64,000 bases of DNA, taken from assembly GCF_905147365.1 (NCBI RefSeq), contig NC_056407.1, forward strand, positions 13,578,001 to 13,642,000, in the 5' to 3' direction. The first letter of the stretch is position 1, and each line of letters starts with the position of its first letter. The position numbers and the translations under genes were made by a program. The notes below the pieces were generated by a model. The model had not been told where the DNA came from. It saw only the letters and a program-made list of their open reading frames with translations, and made no database searches. The stretch is from Aricia agestis. Its lineage: Eukaryota > Arthropoda > Insecta > Lepidoptera > Lycaenidae. Below are positions 39,101-48,220 of this stretch, in pieces.

Positions 39101-42100
39101 AAATTTTTGGAGGTACACCGTACACCACGAATTAATCAGCGGGTACGGGGGTGCTCTGTTCCCAATTCTTATTCCTTTCGTCGATCGTCCTGAGATGTTG
39201 CCTCTTTGGTTCTTGTAAACTAGGAATGTGTAGGTAAAATGTCATTTTTGTGGCACACCAACTACTGGTACACGGCACACCTTTTGCGGAACACTGCCTT
39301 ATGCCACAGAGTACTCTTATTTATATACTGGGTACAGGGTACTCTTATTTATATATTTAAGGCCATACACTTTATCCATTAGGCCGGCTGTACTTCACGC
39401 ACTCCAAATAAATGAGTTCTAATATTAACAGAGAAACTTACATGGAGCGTTTTTGAACTTCGAACATGACGATTGATGGACGCTTCATGTTTAGCCAATG
39501 ATATTCTTCATATTATATCATTGTGTTTAGCCATACGTTTGATTGATGTAAAATAGCCACACTGTTACGTAGTATATGACGTTATCTTTGAGCCACACGA
39601 TTTTACAACTTTTCAATGTCGCAATAATCAATATTATACATTACATCTACTTCTCATAGTTTTTTCGAATATTATTCAATATTCTTGTTTTTGTTAAAAA
39701 AAAGCAATTATATTATCCTTTTTAATTTACACTAAACCTTGATGTTATTATTACTTGCTTTATGAATTTCTAAATGTGATTAATGAATATTTACAGAAAT
39801 TCGTGTACGTGTCCACCGCATACTCTAACTCGGAGCACAAAGTCATAGAAGAGAGGATCTATCCAGCGCCTATCTCAATAAACGAAATGAAGAAACTTAT
39901 CATCAACGGCCTGAGTGATAGTCAAACTGAGAAATTATTAAGTAAGCATTTGACAGAGCCAGTTCTAGTAGTTACAAAATATGTTCAGTAGCTCTACCAT
40001 GAGTTTAAAGCTAAGTATAGTATTTATCGATACTCGATAACGACTACGTAAATATTTAGTATGGTGATTTTAGTTCCGCAAGTAACCGCTAGAGACGCTG
40101 TAAAATTTGCCATACAAAAAATGTACGCTAGTCGGTATCGAGTATCGAAAAATACTATAGCTTTAAACTCATGGTAGAGCTACTGTACAGATTCAGTATC
40201 AGCGTGAACTATAATACAAAACGAAAAATATATAATAGGCATGCAGTATTCAAAGAAATAAGCTACAGTTCAGTCCATATATTGGCGGGGTAGTTCCCGA
40301 ACCGGTGGTAGGCAACGTAGTTTCTTCGTTCGACAATCAAAAAGTGTATCATGTTATCCATTTTGAATAAAAAGATATTTTATTTATTATTATTTATTTA
40401 TATCTAGTAATCTAGTATCTATAAGTTTTTTTAAGACAAAGACTACTCCTGACTTAGGAAATGCCTATGATGATTTAAATAATACCTATTCTTTTTTCAG
40501 ACGGGAAGCCAAATACGTACGTGCTAACGAAATCTATTGCAGAGGAGTATGTTGCGTTGAACCACGGCCATGTGCCGGCTATTATCGTCCGACCCGCAAT
40601 AGGTGAGCTTAACTAGATGGAAACTGAAGGAGAAGAGAAGACAAGCAACTAAGCATATTTTAGGGACCCAAAGAGTAAAAACGGAAATTACTAAGACTTC
40701 GATGACTGTCTGTCCGTCTGTCTGACTCCAGGCTGTATCTCAAGAACGGCTATAGCTAGATTTCTGAAATTTTCACAGATTGTGCATATCTGTTGCACAA
40801 TCTGTGAAATGTTATCAACAAATACTAAAAACAAAATAAATTAAATATTTAATGAGGGCTCCGATATCCTGGATTATCCTGGATCTGTCTAACACAGGAC
40901 TCCCTCCACACATGGGTATGTACCTTTTTTTTTTCTTTTTTTTGATGCGCAGGGGAAACCCATCATGGGTCCCCCGGGTCGGGTATGAGCCTCAGTTAAG
41001 CTGAAGCACCCCTGGGGTATGTGAGACTCTTACTCACTAAAACCACCTGCGGTTTGCCTTCAGCCGTATACGGAGGGATATCCTGGATCTGTCTAACACA
41101 GGACTCCCTCCACGACCGGCCGGTCTACCTCAAAAGGGACCGGACTTCCACCAAAGTTAGGGAACGCTTAGGCAAACTAAAGCGTTCCCCTCGACGCCGG
41201 GACTAGCTAAGACGGACAGGTACCCATCCTGACCCGGAGCCCCGTGGGACGGAAGTCATTGGAGGTTCGCATAGCGACGCTTCCGCACTCCCGTCCTACG
41301 CCGGCGGAGCGGGACGGAGGATGGATCATCCTCTCTGTTCCGCTCCGCGGCCTCTTTCTGCGAAAGGACGGTTTCATACAAAGAAACCGCCGCCTGCCAG
41401 ACACATGGGTACCTTTTTTTTTTTTTAACCTAACCTAACCTAACCCCCCCATACAAAAAACAATACATTTTTTAACTATTCTTGCTCTATAATGGTACGG
41501 AACCCTTTGTAATGAATAATAGGAATATTTATATTTGCATGTTCGTATTGTATCCCATATCTCCCTATCTGTATAAATGTAGTGCAGCTTCGCCTCTCAC
41601 AGTCTTACCCCCGAAACTGATACGATTTTGATTTACGAGTCTGATTAGTTTCAAATTCAGCCGCAGCACGATCGTGCGCTAGTATAGCTGTCAGGAGCGA
41701 GATAAGCCTTAAAAATTAAGTTTCAAATTGAATCGCAGCACGATTTTGCGCTAGTATATTATGTCGAAAGTAGCAAAAGCTGTTGAGATCGAGCTTAGTC
41801 GAGAGTAAGACAGCTGATCGCGAGACACGACGTAATTGATTGACATACCCAAACCAAATACCATAGGTCCATCCGCCTATGAATCAATTTCTTTGAGGCT
41901 TCAGTCTCGAAATCAGCGGGCAGCAGGGTGGGAGCGGCGGCGGCGCGTTCCAATGTGTAGATTTATATGGACAGACCTCGAAAACCGAGCGACGCGCGTC
42001 GCGCGGTTAGTGTTACTATCTGACCGGATAAAGCCGGTCTAGACCGGATTTTTACGTGTTAGACCGGACTCCGCACGGATTTTACATCAGACCGGATTTT

Positions 42101-45100
42101 TGTCATTCTTGCTTGTCCTCCCGCCCGCTCAAGCGATGAGTGCCGCACGCACTGAGTCCGGAAGTCCCGGAACGCAAGCAGTGGACTTCTCAGAGGACCA
42201 AAGAGAGAAACAGACTTTCAGTGGAGTCAGTGAGAGCTATATTGCTTACGCAATATAACTATAAACATGTGACGTGTGAACAATTTTATTGCGAAATAGC
42301 TGGAAATAACAACTTTTTGTATACAGTAACGGTTGCTAGCGTCCAAAAATATGGGTCTAAATAATATAAGTAAAGAAAAACGTACTTGAATACTATGATT
42401 TATATTTAATACAGATGTGTGACCGGACTTTTTTTTTCAAAATCAGGATTTTTAGACATGTCAGACAGGATTTTGCATTTTTAGGCCTGGTCACCCTACG
42501 CGCGGTGTACTAAACGGCTTATCCATATAATTCTATACATTGGAACGCGCCGGCGCCGCTTACGCCCTGCTGCTCGCTAATTTCGAGACTGATGCCTGAT
42601 GAATGATGATATATCAAAGAAGCGCCACACTTTTTCAGTGTCATCGGCTGTGGCCGAGCCTCTTCCAGGCTGGGTGGACAACTGGGGAGGGGCTTCCGGA
42701 CTGATCATGTCGGTGCTGGAAGGCCTCAATGACATGCTGCTGGCGAGATCCACACACGTCCTGGACCTCATACCGGTTGACTACGTAGCCAACCTCATCA
42801 TAGTCGCCGCAACGAAAGACAGGTGAGTTTTGGAGAAATATAAAAGTAGCAATTTATTAAAATAAATTATTGAGATTATAAGAAGATATTTTATTAAAAT
42901 GCTATTATTAAAGAATAGTTAAACACCGTACATAAACTTATAATAGATTGCTAATTGTATACGTTAGATAAGTAGCCCAAATTTTTGGATGCTGTAGCCC
43001 TAGTATCTACTTGCACCACTAATAAGTTATTTTGAAATGATCTTAATCGATTTTTTTCAGTTTTGATGACGTTCCAGTATACCATTCAAGTACAAGCGAG
43101 TTGAACCCACTCAATTATAAACTTCTAAAATACGTAACCACAGCAAAAAGAAGTAAGTAATGGGAACCGAGCAAAAAAACCGTTTATGGTATGGGATTTT
43201 AGATATTAAATTTATTTTATTTTTAGTATTTTTTGTTATAGCGGCAACAGCTGATATACACAATATGTGAAAATTTCAGAAGTCTAGCTATAGCGGTTTT
43301 TGAGATACAGCCTGGAGACACACAGACGGACAGACGGACAGACAACGAAGTCTTAGTAATAGGGTTCCGTTTCCGTCATTTTCCTTTGGGTAAGGAACCC
43401 TAAAAACCATGCTGCTATTACGTCTCCAAATCAGCTAGACTAAAAATATAAAAGATACTATTTTGAAAGAGTTGTAACTTGTAACGTAATAATAGTTTTG
43501 TTTTAAGTTTCAGTCAATAACAACAACCGTTTTACGAAACCGCAGCCAAAACTTACATACACGATGTCCAGAAGTAAAATGGAGCTGATAACTTTATTCC
43601 ACAAGACTTTGCCAGCGCATGTCGTAGACCTGTATCTTCATTTGAGAGGAAAGGATAAAAAGTAAGTTGGTTGTCATATCATGTGCCTTGATATTAATAT
43701 TATTATACTATATCACTATCAGTGTCCATGTTTAATTTAATTGCGACAGTTTCAGCTTGTCTTGCTTTGGAAACTTAATATACCATAGAAATAGAACTGC
43801 TACAGTGGGTGGACTGTGGAGTTGAGACTTGCCTTGCCTCAAACCACTTCATGTAGGATCTATCCCACCAAAAACATTTTCATGTAAAAATGTTGCCAAG
43901 ATGAGAACATAATATTATAGTTCGTCGTGTCAAAAAGTAGTGAGATCTCATGTGGAGCCAAGTTTCTAACCTTACATAATCAGCCCTAAATCTAAAAACC
44001 TTAATTTTATACTAAAGCGCGGCAAAATATTTGATAATAATATTATAATGTGTCAGCCGCACGAGAAGAATCTAAATCTAAAAACTCTACACATTAGTCA
44101 ACAACGGTGGCCTGGCCATTTATCATTAGTTACGGTATATTAAGTTCAAAGCCCTGACGAATAACAAAATGGCCAAGCCACCAAAAGACTTCGTTGTCTT
44201 TCCGTCTGTCCGTCTGTATGTCTGTCTGTTTCCAGGCTGTAACTTAAGAACGGTAATAGCTAGAGAGTTAAAATTTTCACAGATTATGTAGGTATATCTG
44301 TTGCCGCTGTAATAATAAGTACTATAAACAAAATAAAATTAATATTTAAGGGGGGCCCCCATACGACTAACGTGATTTTTTGCCCTTTTTTGCTCTATAT
44401 CAATAATGGCAATAGGTAGGTACTTGAGTTATTCTCAAAGTTCTTAGTTATATTTTTTTTTCATATGTAATAATAATATTAAAATAAATAAAAAATTTAG
44501 GGGGGCTCCCATACAAAAAACACACATTTTTGCCTAATTTTGCTCTATAATGGCACGGATATAGGTTAAGTTGGGTTTGATAATTTTTTTGTTGTTTCAG
44601 TACTAATATTATGTTACATACCAAATTTCAGCTTTCTAAGACTTCAGGAAGTACCCTAACAGTTTTGATGATCGGTGAGTCAGTGACCAAATTGCGGGTT
44701 TTTGGACACCTATAAAATCTAATGTATAATAGCTACGATATTCAAACTTTGCGCATTTAATAACTATACCCATGTCATTATATCTTAAAAATTTCAACTA
44801 TCTGGCATTATTCAAACCAAAGTTACGAGGGTTCAAAAATACGACGAAACGTTTCCAGAAAAGGTGGGTAGTGCCCTTGCGCGCTTCGCTTGGCTCATCT
44901 TGGCCCGCCAAGATGAGCCCTCCCGTGCCCCCAGATTATGTTAGATCTGGTCGTTGTTCTTTTTACATAATTAATCAAAGGTGTTTTTACTTTCAGATAC
45001 ACGAAGCTGTTGAAAAGAGGTTTATTATTGCGAGAAGTGCTGAATCCGTTTACTTCAAATTCGTGGGTTATTCATGCTCAAAAGTGCATAGAGTTGGAAG

Positions 45101-45231
45101 AGTCATTATCAGATTCTGACAGAGCTATATTTCCGGTTAACCCTAGCAATATCGATTGGAAAGAATATCTTAATTCTTATATAAATGGAATGTACAAATA
45201 TTTGATGAGCAGAACTCAGGTGAAAAATTGA
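30107..45231 (+). CDS. Fatty acyl-CoA reductase (FAR), complete 10-exon gene
   Basis: NAD(P)H-dependent reduction of fatty acyl-CoA to fatty alcohol; in insects this serves wax, cuticle-lipid or pheromone synthesis, on ER or peroxisomal membranes. Coding segments: 30107-30181, 31214-31327, 31799-31921, 38570-38695, 39797-39941, 40501-40602, 42639-42822, 43061-43152, 43514-43661, 44997-45231. The sum is 1344 nt (447 codons plus stop), all phases agree and all introns are GT-AG. The Rossmann glycine motif is G18-S-S-G21-F-I-G24-K. VSTAYSN lies at 151-157 and the catalytic YxxxK at Y201/K205. The C-terminal FAR_C ('sterile') domain covers roughly 330-430 and includes NPSNIDWKEYLN. It is slightly shorter than many insect FARs (about 500 aa), with no obvious C-terminal membrane helix. 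The usual TGGTGFLG is CGSSGFIG here. Which FAR subfamily it belongs to cannot be told. Confidence 0.93.
30285..30660 (+). mobile_element. tRNA-derived SINE (second family)
   Basis: B box 'gtgggttcgattcccgcg', then 'catgcgtcggatgggcatgt', 'aaagtcggtcctgcgcctga' and 'gggcactataaaattactcc', a body common in Lepidoptera. Lies about 100 nt inside FAR intron 1. Confidence 0.75.
30785..30874 (-). mobile_element. MINE-2-like 5'-end fragment
   Basis: 'ctctataacggtacggaacc' and 'cgcgagtccgactagcattt' followed by ggccg; only the terminal ~90 bp. Confidence 0.65.
31214..31327 (+). CDS. FAR exon 2: Rossmann fold
   Basis: VLLEKLLYSCPGIEYVYILI followed by RDKK; the 'LIRxKK' strand end is typical of FARs. 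Acceptor attacag, donor gtgggt, 38 codons. Confidence 0.92.
31573..31741. repeat. MITE-like repeat with accgacttcaaa / aagtcggtt ends
   Basis: Begins 'acaccgacttcaaa' and ends 'tttaagtcggttc', inverted ends of the gtcggtt repeat class; FAR intron 2, ending 58 nt before exon 3. Confidence 0.55.
31799..31921 (+). CDS. FAR exon 3: Rossmann fold, KGDLTLKNLGL segment
   Basis: IFERLKKENPSALDKIIPIK then GDLTLKNLGLTPEDEKLL. The GDLT...LGL motif is conserved in animal FARs. Donor gtgagt opens the 6.6-kb intron. Confidence 0.93.
32131..33372. repeat. 1.24-kb inverted repeat in FAR intron 3
   Basis: Left arm 32131-32622 and right arm 32873-33372 are reverse complements over about 490 bp with few mismatches. 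Shared pieces include 'aaacctcgattttgtttcac', 'ctccgagatcgatattcttt', 'gtgatcaagtagg' and 'taacctctgtgtcagaa'. The loop of about 250 bp holds a second small hairpin (32872-32922). Flanks carry inward-facing pieces of the 'ggtttaggcgtg' repeat. Confidence 0.85.
33590..33844. mobile_element. MITE 'tacaggatgtaac' with inverted ends
   Basis: Left TACAGGATGTAACAAAACTA and right 'agtttagttacacgttgta' are imperfect inverted repeats. The core 'aaagtagcagcgctgaaaga' recurs at 11500 and 51200. Confidence 0.6.
34221..36593 (+). CDS. Non-LTR retrotransposon ORF2 (partial endonuclease and reverse transcriptase)
   Basis: One open frame of 791 codons, the longest in the window. The N-terminus retains the end of the apurinic-type endonuclease (CIDNIFTN...SDHCGQIASFN). 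Reverse transcriptase motifs follow: FRPISILPTFSKIFEK, YGFTKGRST, FCDLSKAFDCVEH, GVPQGSILGPFLFLIYINDL and the catalytic FADDTS. A C-terminal HSRMSYGILLWGN and a basic tail end at TAG (36594-36596). The 5' part (ORF1 and most of the endonuclease) is missing. The uninterrupted frame suggests recent insertion. Jockey/CR1-group by appearance. Confidence 0.9.
34221..36880 (+). mobile_element. 5'-truncated LINE in FAR intron 3
   Basis: Includes the ORF plus a 3'UTR ('tttcttacgccggttcttct', 'gaaccggtggtaggcatc') and an A/T-rich tail at 36843-36880. 3' fragments of the same family occur at 27588-27990 (minus) and 40285-40400 (plus). Confidence 0.85.
37385..38386 (+). pseudogene. Degenerate LINE (CR1-like), 3' half
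   Basis: Frameshifted pieces: DAGVPQG with YADDST-like motif, then RPHLEYCSHLWAGAPKYQLL, HIQRRAARIVD and a final VKLWNKLLPAVFP. The 3' end 'aaaaggctggcaacgcacct'...'gctcgtttgcccccttattt' is shared with the SINE at 46525. A second, about 90% similar copy lies at 53700-54490. Confidence 0.75.
38570..38695 (+). CDS. FAR exon 4: HLAATIRF and NINVCGT motifs
   Basis: VSIVIHLAATIRFKEPIDAM then NINVCGTERLLTLCKRM, closely following the FAR family pattern (HVAATVRF...N.NV.GT). Acceptor tttccag, donor gtacgc, phase 0. Confidence 0.95.
38748..39098 (+). mobile_element. MINE-2-like MITE, internally shortened
   Basis: AATCGCCAAGTGCGAGTCG left, 'gagacagacagacggacaga' tract, right 'gtgcggaaccctgaaaa'. Starts 53 nt after the donor of FAR exon 4. 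Confidence 0.75.
39797..39941 (+). CDS. FAR exon 5: VSTAYSN active-site strand
   Basis: KFVYVSTAYSNSEHKVIEER then IYPAPISINEM. The VSTAYSN strand carries the conserved Ser/Thr of the extended SDR active site. Confidence 0.95.
39986..40185. mobile_element. Fold-back MITE (200 bp)
   Basis: CAGTAGCTCTACCATGAGTT / AACTCATGGTAGAGCTACTG termini, perfect over 20 bp and longer with mismatches (tttaaagcta). Begins 45 nt after the FAR exon 5 donor. No target duplication found. Confidence 0.75.
40285..40400 (+). mobile_element. LINE 3' fragment (34221 family)
   Basis: 'ggcggggtagttcccgaacc' and 'ggtggtaggcaacg' followed by an A/T-rich tail. Confidence 0.6.
40501..40602 (+). CDS. FAR exon 6: catalytic YxxxK
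   Basis: NGKPNTYVLTKSIAEEYVAL with Y201 and K205 of the catalytic motif, then VPAIIVRPAI. Donor gtgagc. Confidence 0.95.
40660..41513 (-). mobile_element. MINE-2-like MITE split by a GC-rich insertion
   Basis: 40660-40863 is the (GTCY)n half ('ctgtctgtccgtctgtctga', 'caggctgtatctcaagaacg'); 41446-41513 is the other end ('ctataatggtacggaaccct'). The intervening 0.58 kb is foreign. Confidence 0.75.
40864..41445 (-). mobile_element. GC-rich insertion ending in poly(T) and (CCTAA)n
   Basis: Contains a 34-bp direct repeat ('atcctggatctgtctaacac'...) at 40876-40908 and 41079-41112. Each copy is followed at some distance by 'acatgggta...acc' and a T run. The insertion ends T13-AACCTAACCTAACCTAACC (41427-41445), insect telomere-type repeats. 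Possibly a 5'-truncated telomere-targeting retroelement tail or a SINE derivative; the family is not identified. Confidence 0.5.
41893..42597. mobile_element. Inverted-repeat element with GC-rich ends and 'agaccgga' motifs
   Basis: 'cttcagtctcgaaatcagcg', 'gcagcagggtg' and 'ggcgcgttccaatgt' are mirrored at 42505-42597. The interior holds repeated 'agaccggattttt'. Ends about 40 nt before the FAR exon 7 acceptor. Confidence 0.65.
42639..42822 (+). CDS. FAR exon 7: EPLPGWVDN substrate-side region
   Basis: EPLPGWVDNWGGASGLIMSV is the well conserved EPxPGWxDN segment of FARs. LDLIPVDYVANLIIVAA follows. The acceptor lies about 40 nt beyond the end of a GC-rich inverted-repeat element. Confidence 0.95.
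43061..43152 (+). CDS. FAR exon 8: linker between domains
   Basis: SFDDVPVYHSSTSELNPLNY then KLLKYVTTAKR; matches the VYHxxSxxxNPL... pattern that leads to the C-terminal domain. Donor gtaagt. Confidence 0.92.
43168..43407 (+). mobile_element. MINE-2-like MITE, 5'-truncated
   Basis: Right half only: 'tttcagaagtctagctatag', 'cacacagacggacagacgga' and 'taaggaaccctaaaa'. Begins about 15 nt after the FAR exon 8 donor. Confidence 0.75.
43514..43661 (+). CDS. FAR exon 9: start of C-terminal FAR domain
   Basis: Encodes KPQPKLTYTMSRSKMELITL then LPAHVVDLYLHLRGKDK. Corresponds to the start of the 'sterile'/FAR_C region, with a helical hydrophobic patch. Confidence 0.9.
44175..44556 (-). mobile_element. 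MINE-2-like MITE copy
   Basis: 'gtccgtctgtatgtctgtct' tract, 'aagaacggtaatagctagag', then 'gctctataatggcacgg' at the end. The remainder of this FAR intron (44560-44996) shows only a short hairpin 'ggctcatcttgg/ccaagatgagcc' near 44900. Confidence 0.72.
44997..45231 (+). CDS. FAR exon 10: C-terminal FAR domain and stop
   Basis: Encodes YTKLLKRGLLLREVLNPFTS, then IFPVNPSNIDWKEYLNSYIN and GMYKYLM, ending VKN-TGA. The DWxxYxxxYxxGxxxYL pattern is diagnostic of FAR_C. Confidence 0.94.
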
Positions 45232-45249
45232 GATTTAAATAATTATACT

Positions 45250-46124
45250 TAACTAGCTGTTGCCCGCGACTTCGTCCGCGTGGACTTCAGTTTATAGCGC
45301 GCGATGTCAACAAAATTGGTGTCAAATGCTTTTATAAAAAAACCCTGGTACCCCTTAAATCAATACAGCTGTCCAGTGTGCACACAATAAGTATTTCATT
45401 TTTTTATATTAAACTTTCTATTTTATGCCATATTTTAAAGCTTATTTAGCCCCCCAATTACACAACTTTACCCATAAACTATTTATCATTGATAGGTTTA
45501 AGGTTACGTCACTGCACAGATAAAGTACTGAGTTATTTAATACCTACCGTAGAATAGATCAACAATCGAAAAAAATCGAAACTTAGATGGAAGATGATCC
45601 TCTTATAGAAAGACTTTTGAGCAAGCGTCAGCGCGATGTAGAAGACGCACGGCGCCATCTATTATGAATTTTTGGAACTAACTTAATTTGAAAAAATTTA
45701 CGCATTTTCACCCCCTTACATCCCTTTTTTTCAGTAAAAAAGTAGCCTATGTCCTTTCTCAGGCTTTAGACTATCTGTATACAAAATTTCATTACAATCG
45801 GTTCGGTAGTTTTGGCGTTTGGCGTGAAAGCGAGACTGACAGACAGACAGACAGAGATACTTTCGCATTTATAATATTAGTATAGATTATGTGCACACTG
45901 CACAGCTGTTTTTGGGTATTTTGATTAATTAAGGGCCACGCTACACCGAATTGGCAGCGGCGAGGCGAGCACTTTCAGCGCTGCCATTCCGGTGTAGCGC
46001 GGCCCTAAGAGGGGTACCAGTTACCATAGTTTTAAAAAGTTTTTAAATTTAACACAAATTTTGATGACACCGCGCGCTATAAACTAAAGTCCACGCGGAC
46101 GAAGTCGCGGGCAACAGCTAGTTA
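45250..46124. mobile_element. Inverted-repeat element in the FAR 3'UTR
   Basis: TAACTAGCTGTTGCCCGCGA / TCGCGGGCAACAGCTAGTTA ends with arms of about 110 bp (shared 'cttcgtccgcgtggact', 'tatagcgcgcg', 'ggtacc'). Starts 18 nt after the FAR stop. Internally it holds a '(ACAG)n...tactttcgcatttataatat' repeat (45727-45892) and a small MITE. Confidence 0.8.
45933..46005. mobile_element. 73-bp palindromic MITE, TAA duplication
   Basis: GGGCCACGCTACACCG...CGGTGTAGCGCGGCCC between TAA at 45930-45932 and 46006-46008; inner 'ggcagcg/cgctgcc'. Confidence 0.72.
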
Positions 46125-46126
46125 TG

Positions 46127-46132
46127 AATAAA
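46127..46132 (+). promoter_or_regulatory. Likely original FAR poly(A) signal AATAAA
   Basis: AATAAA occurs just past the right end of the inverted-repeat element at 45250-46124. Without that insertion it would lie about 20 nt after the TGA, so the insertion appears to have stretched the 3'UTR by about 0.87 kb. Confidence 0.5.
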
Positions 46133-46524
46133 AACAATATATAATAAAGTAGGTGTGATGAGTTATGTTACAATAATGAAGTAAAAAATAAAACGCCATC
46201 TGTTTTCATATATTAGAATTAAAATGTTGATTGCATTGATATATTTTCTGGATGGAATACAGGCCAACACGGTACACTCGAACTCCTTTATTTAGCGCCT
46301 TCTGTTTTATATGTTATTTATTTTATGTGTGTGTTTGTAACTGTGATGTGCGCAATAAAGTATATTCATTCGTTCATTCATTCATAATGCATGCATTTCT
46401 AATATATTATATTAAAAATGCAGTAGGAGTTCTATAAGATAAGATAGATTGATTATTATTATACCAAGTGATAATATTATTAAACATATTATTCTAACGT
46501 ATTAAAAACTATAAACAAAAACGT

Positions 46525-46872
46525 GGGAGAGCCATGTTTCGGCACGAATGGGCTGGCTCGACCGGATAAATACCACGTTCTCACAGAAAACCGGCGTGAA
46601 ACAGCGCTTGCGCTGTGTTTCGCCGAGTGAGTGAGTTTACCGGAGGCCCAATCCCCTAACCCCTACCCTATTCCCTTCCCTATCCTCAACTATTCCCTTC
46701 CCTTCCCTTCCCTACCCTCCCCTATTACCCTTTTCCCTCTTAAAAGGCCGGCAACGCACTTGCAGCTCTTCTGATGCTGCGAGTCTCCATGGGCGACGGA
46801 AGTTGCTTTCCATCAGGTGACCTGTTTGCTCGTTTGCCCCCTTATTTCATAAAAAAAAAAAAAAAAAAAAAA
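46525..46872 (+). mobile_element. SINE with CR1-like 3' end and (CCCTT)n core
   Basis: 'cgtgggagagccatgtttcg' head, a pyrimidine-rich CCCTTCCCTA tract at 46640-46740, and the tail 'aaaaggccggcaacgcactt'...'gctcgtttgcccccttattt' plus A-run. The tail equals the 3' end of the LINE at 38269-38386. Confidence 0.75.
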
Positions 46873-47036
46873 CATAATAACTAATTATAAGTATGATTAG
46901 TTCTATGTTACAATGAAGTAAAAAATAAAACGCCATCTGTTGAGTCGTATTAGAACTAAAATGTTCATTGCATCGATATATTTCTGGATTTTTTATAATA
47001 TTATACATAAAATATATTTAAGATTTTTGAAATATT

Positions 47037-47140
47037 ATTTTAATACACATCCAAGACCCAGGAACATTGAAAACTTTTTGTTCCGCCTGCGGGACTCGAA
47101 CTTAGGACCCCCGGGATGAGCGCTGGCCACGCGCAATGCG
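47037..47140 (-). mobile_element. tRNA-derived SINE, degenerate fragment
   Basis: 'aatacacatccaagacccag', then 'tttgttccgcctgcgggact' and a mutated B box. Followed at 47170-47335 by another 'gacagacagacagagatact' repeat. Confidence 0.6.
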
Positions 47141-47666
47141 AATTAATTTTCATCGATATTTTCATGGAAATAAGATATTTTCCCACATCAAAATGTAGCC
47201 TATGTCCTTTCTCAGACTCTAGAATAACTGTGTACAAAATTTCATTGCAATCGGTTCAGTAGTTTTGGCGTGAAAGCGAGACAGACAGACAGACAGACAG
47301 AGATACTTTCGCATTTATAATATTATAGTATGGATACCTAATTATTGCTTATTAGTTTTCATAAATTAAGGGATCTTAATGATTAGGTACATATTGTATA
47401 ATAGAAATAAGTTAATAAACTTTTATAAGTTAGAAAATTGTTTTTATTTTATGCTTCTTGTAATAAATTTCATTCATATCATGATATCACAAAAATTGCC
47501 TACCTACTGGGCAATTCCATATTATGTGACTGACTCTACATTTGATACAACTGACGTTTTATTTTGTCATAATATATTATTATGGTTACTATTATCATTA
47601 TGTTGTTAATTATCAATTTTAAGATGGCTTTGTAGCTGATTAAACAATTTAACTTATATAGAAAAA

Positions 47667-48220
47667 ACCGGCCAAGTGCGAGTTGGACCCGCCAATGAAG
47701 GGTTCCACAGCAGCAATAAGGTTTATTTTTATAAAATTAAAAAGTTTTTGATTTATTTTTATATTTCAGTTGATTGAATGAAAATTTAATTAATGTTTAC
47801 CATTTATGACGTAAAAAAAACTACTTGCTAGATCTCGTTCAAACCAATTTTCATTGGTAGTTTTTATAGTAATGTACCATCGAGGAAATTGATTCCTATG
47901 CAATTGACAGACCAACGTTATTTGGTCGAATATGTCAATTCAATGTTAATTGTGATCTGTCAGCTGGGTTTGACGTAACGCAACCGAACTACTTAGGTCC
48001 CCGATTTGCATAGGAATCAACTTCTCTGATAGTACATCATATATTTTTATTTTTATTTATCATGCCGCTACTTTAGAAGTTAGAGGGGGGCGACACACAT
48101 TTTACCACTTTGCAAGAGTCTCTCTCGCAAACTATTCAGATTAAAAAAAATTATTATAAAACATCAATATGATTTTTGAAGACCTATCCATAGATACCCC
48201 ACACGCATAACGAGTGTCGA
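47667..48220 (+). mobile_element. MINE-2-like variant (subfamily of 20901), interrupted
   Basis: 'ccggccaagtgcgagttgga', 'agcagcaataaggttt', 'catttatgacgta' and 'ttttaccactttgcaagagt' match 20901-21300. It carries the MITE at 47874-48035 and lacks the microsatellite end. Confidence 0.72.
47874..48035. mobile_element. 162-bp MITE, copy 1 (nested)
   Basis: Ends GTACCATCGAGGAAATTGAT and (reverse complement) GTACTATCAGAGAAGTTGAT, both continuing TCCTATGCAA. The empty site is visible in the paralogue near 21110. A second copy is at 59988. Confidence 0.82.

Noticed and set aside
41207..41438. Arg-rich ORFs on both strands in the GC-rich insertion
   Set aside because: Both strands are open because of GC content; no recognisable protein family, so annotated only as mobile DNA.
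44772..45119. 115-codon ORF starting before the last FAR exon
   Set aside because: Different frame from the FAR exon; it crosses the splice acceptor and contains no domain.
46252..46437. 61-codon ORF downstream of FAR
   Set aside because: Repeat-like Tyr/Cys-rich translation of AT-rich sequence with ATTC microsatellite.
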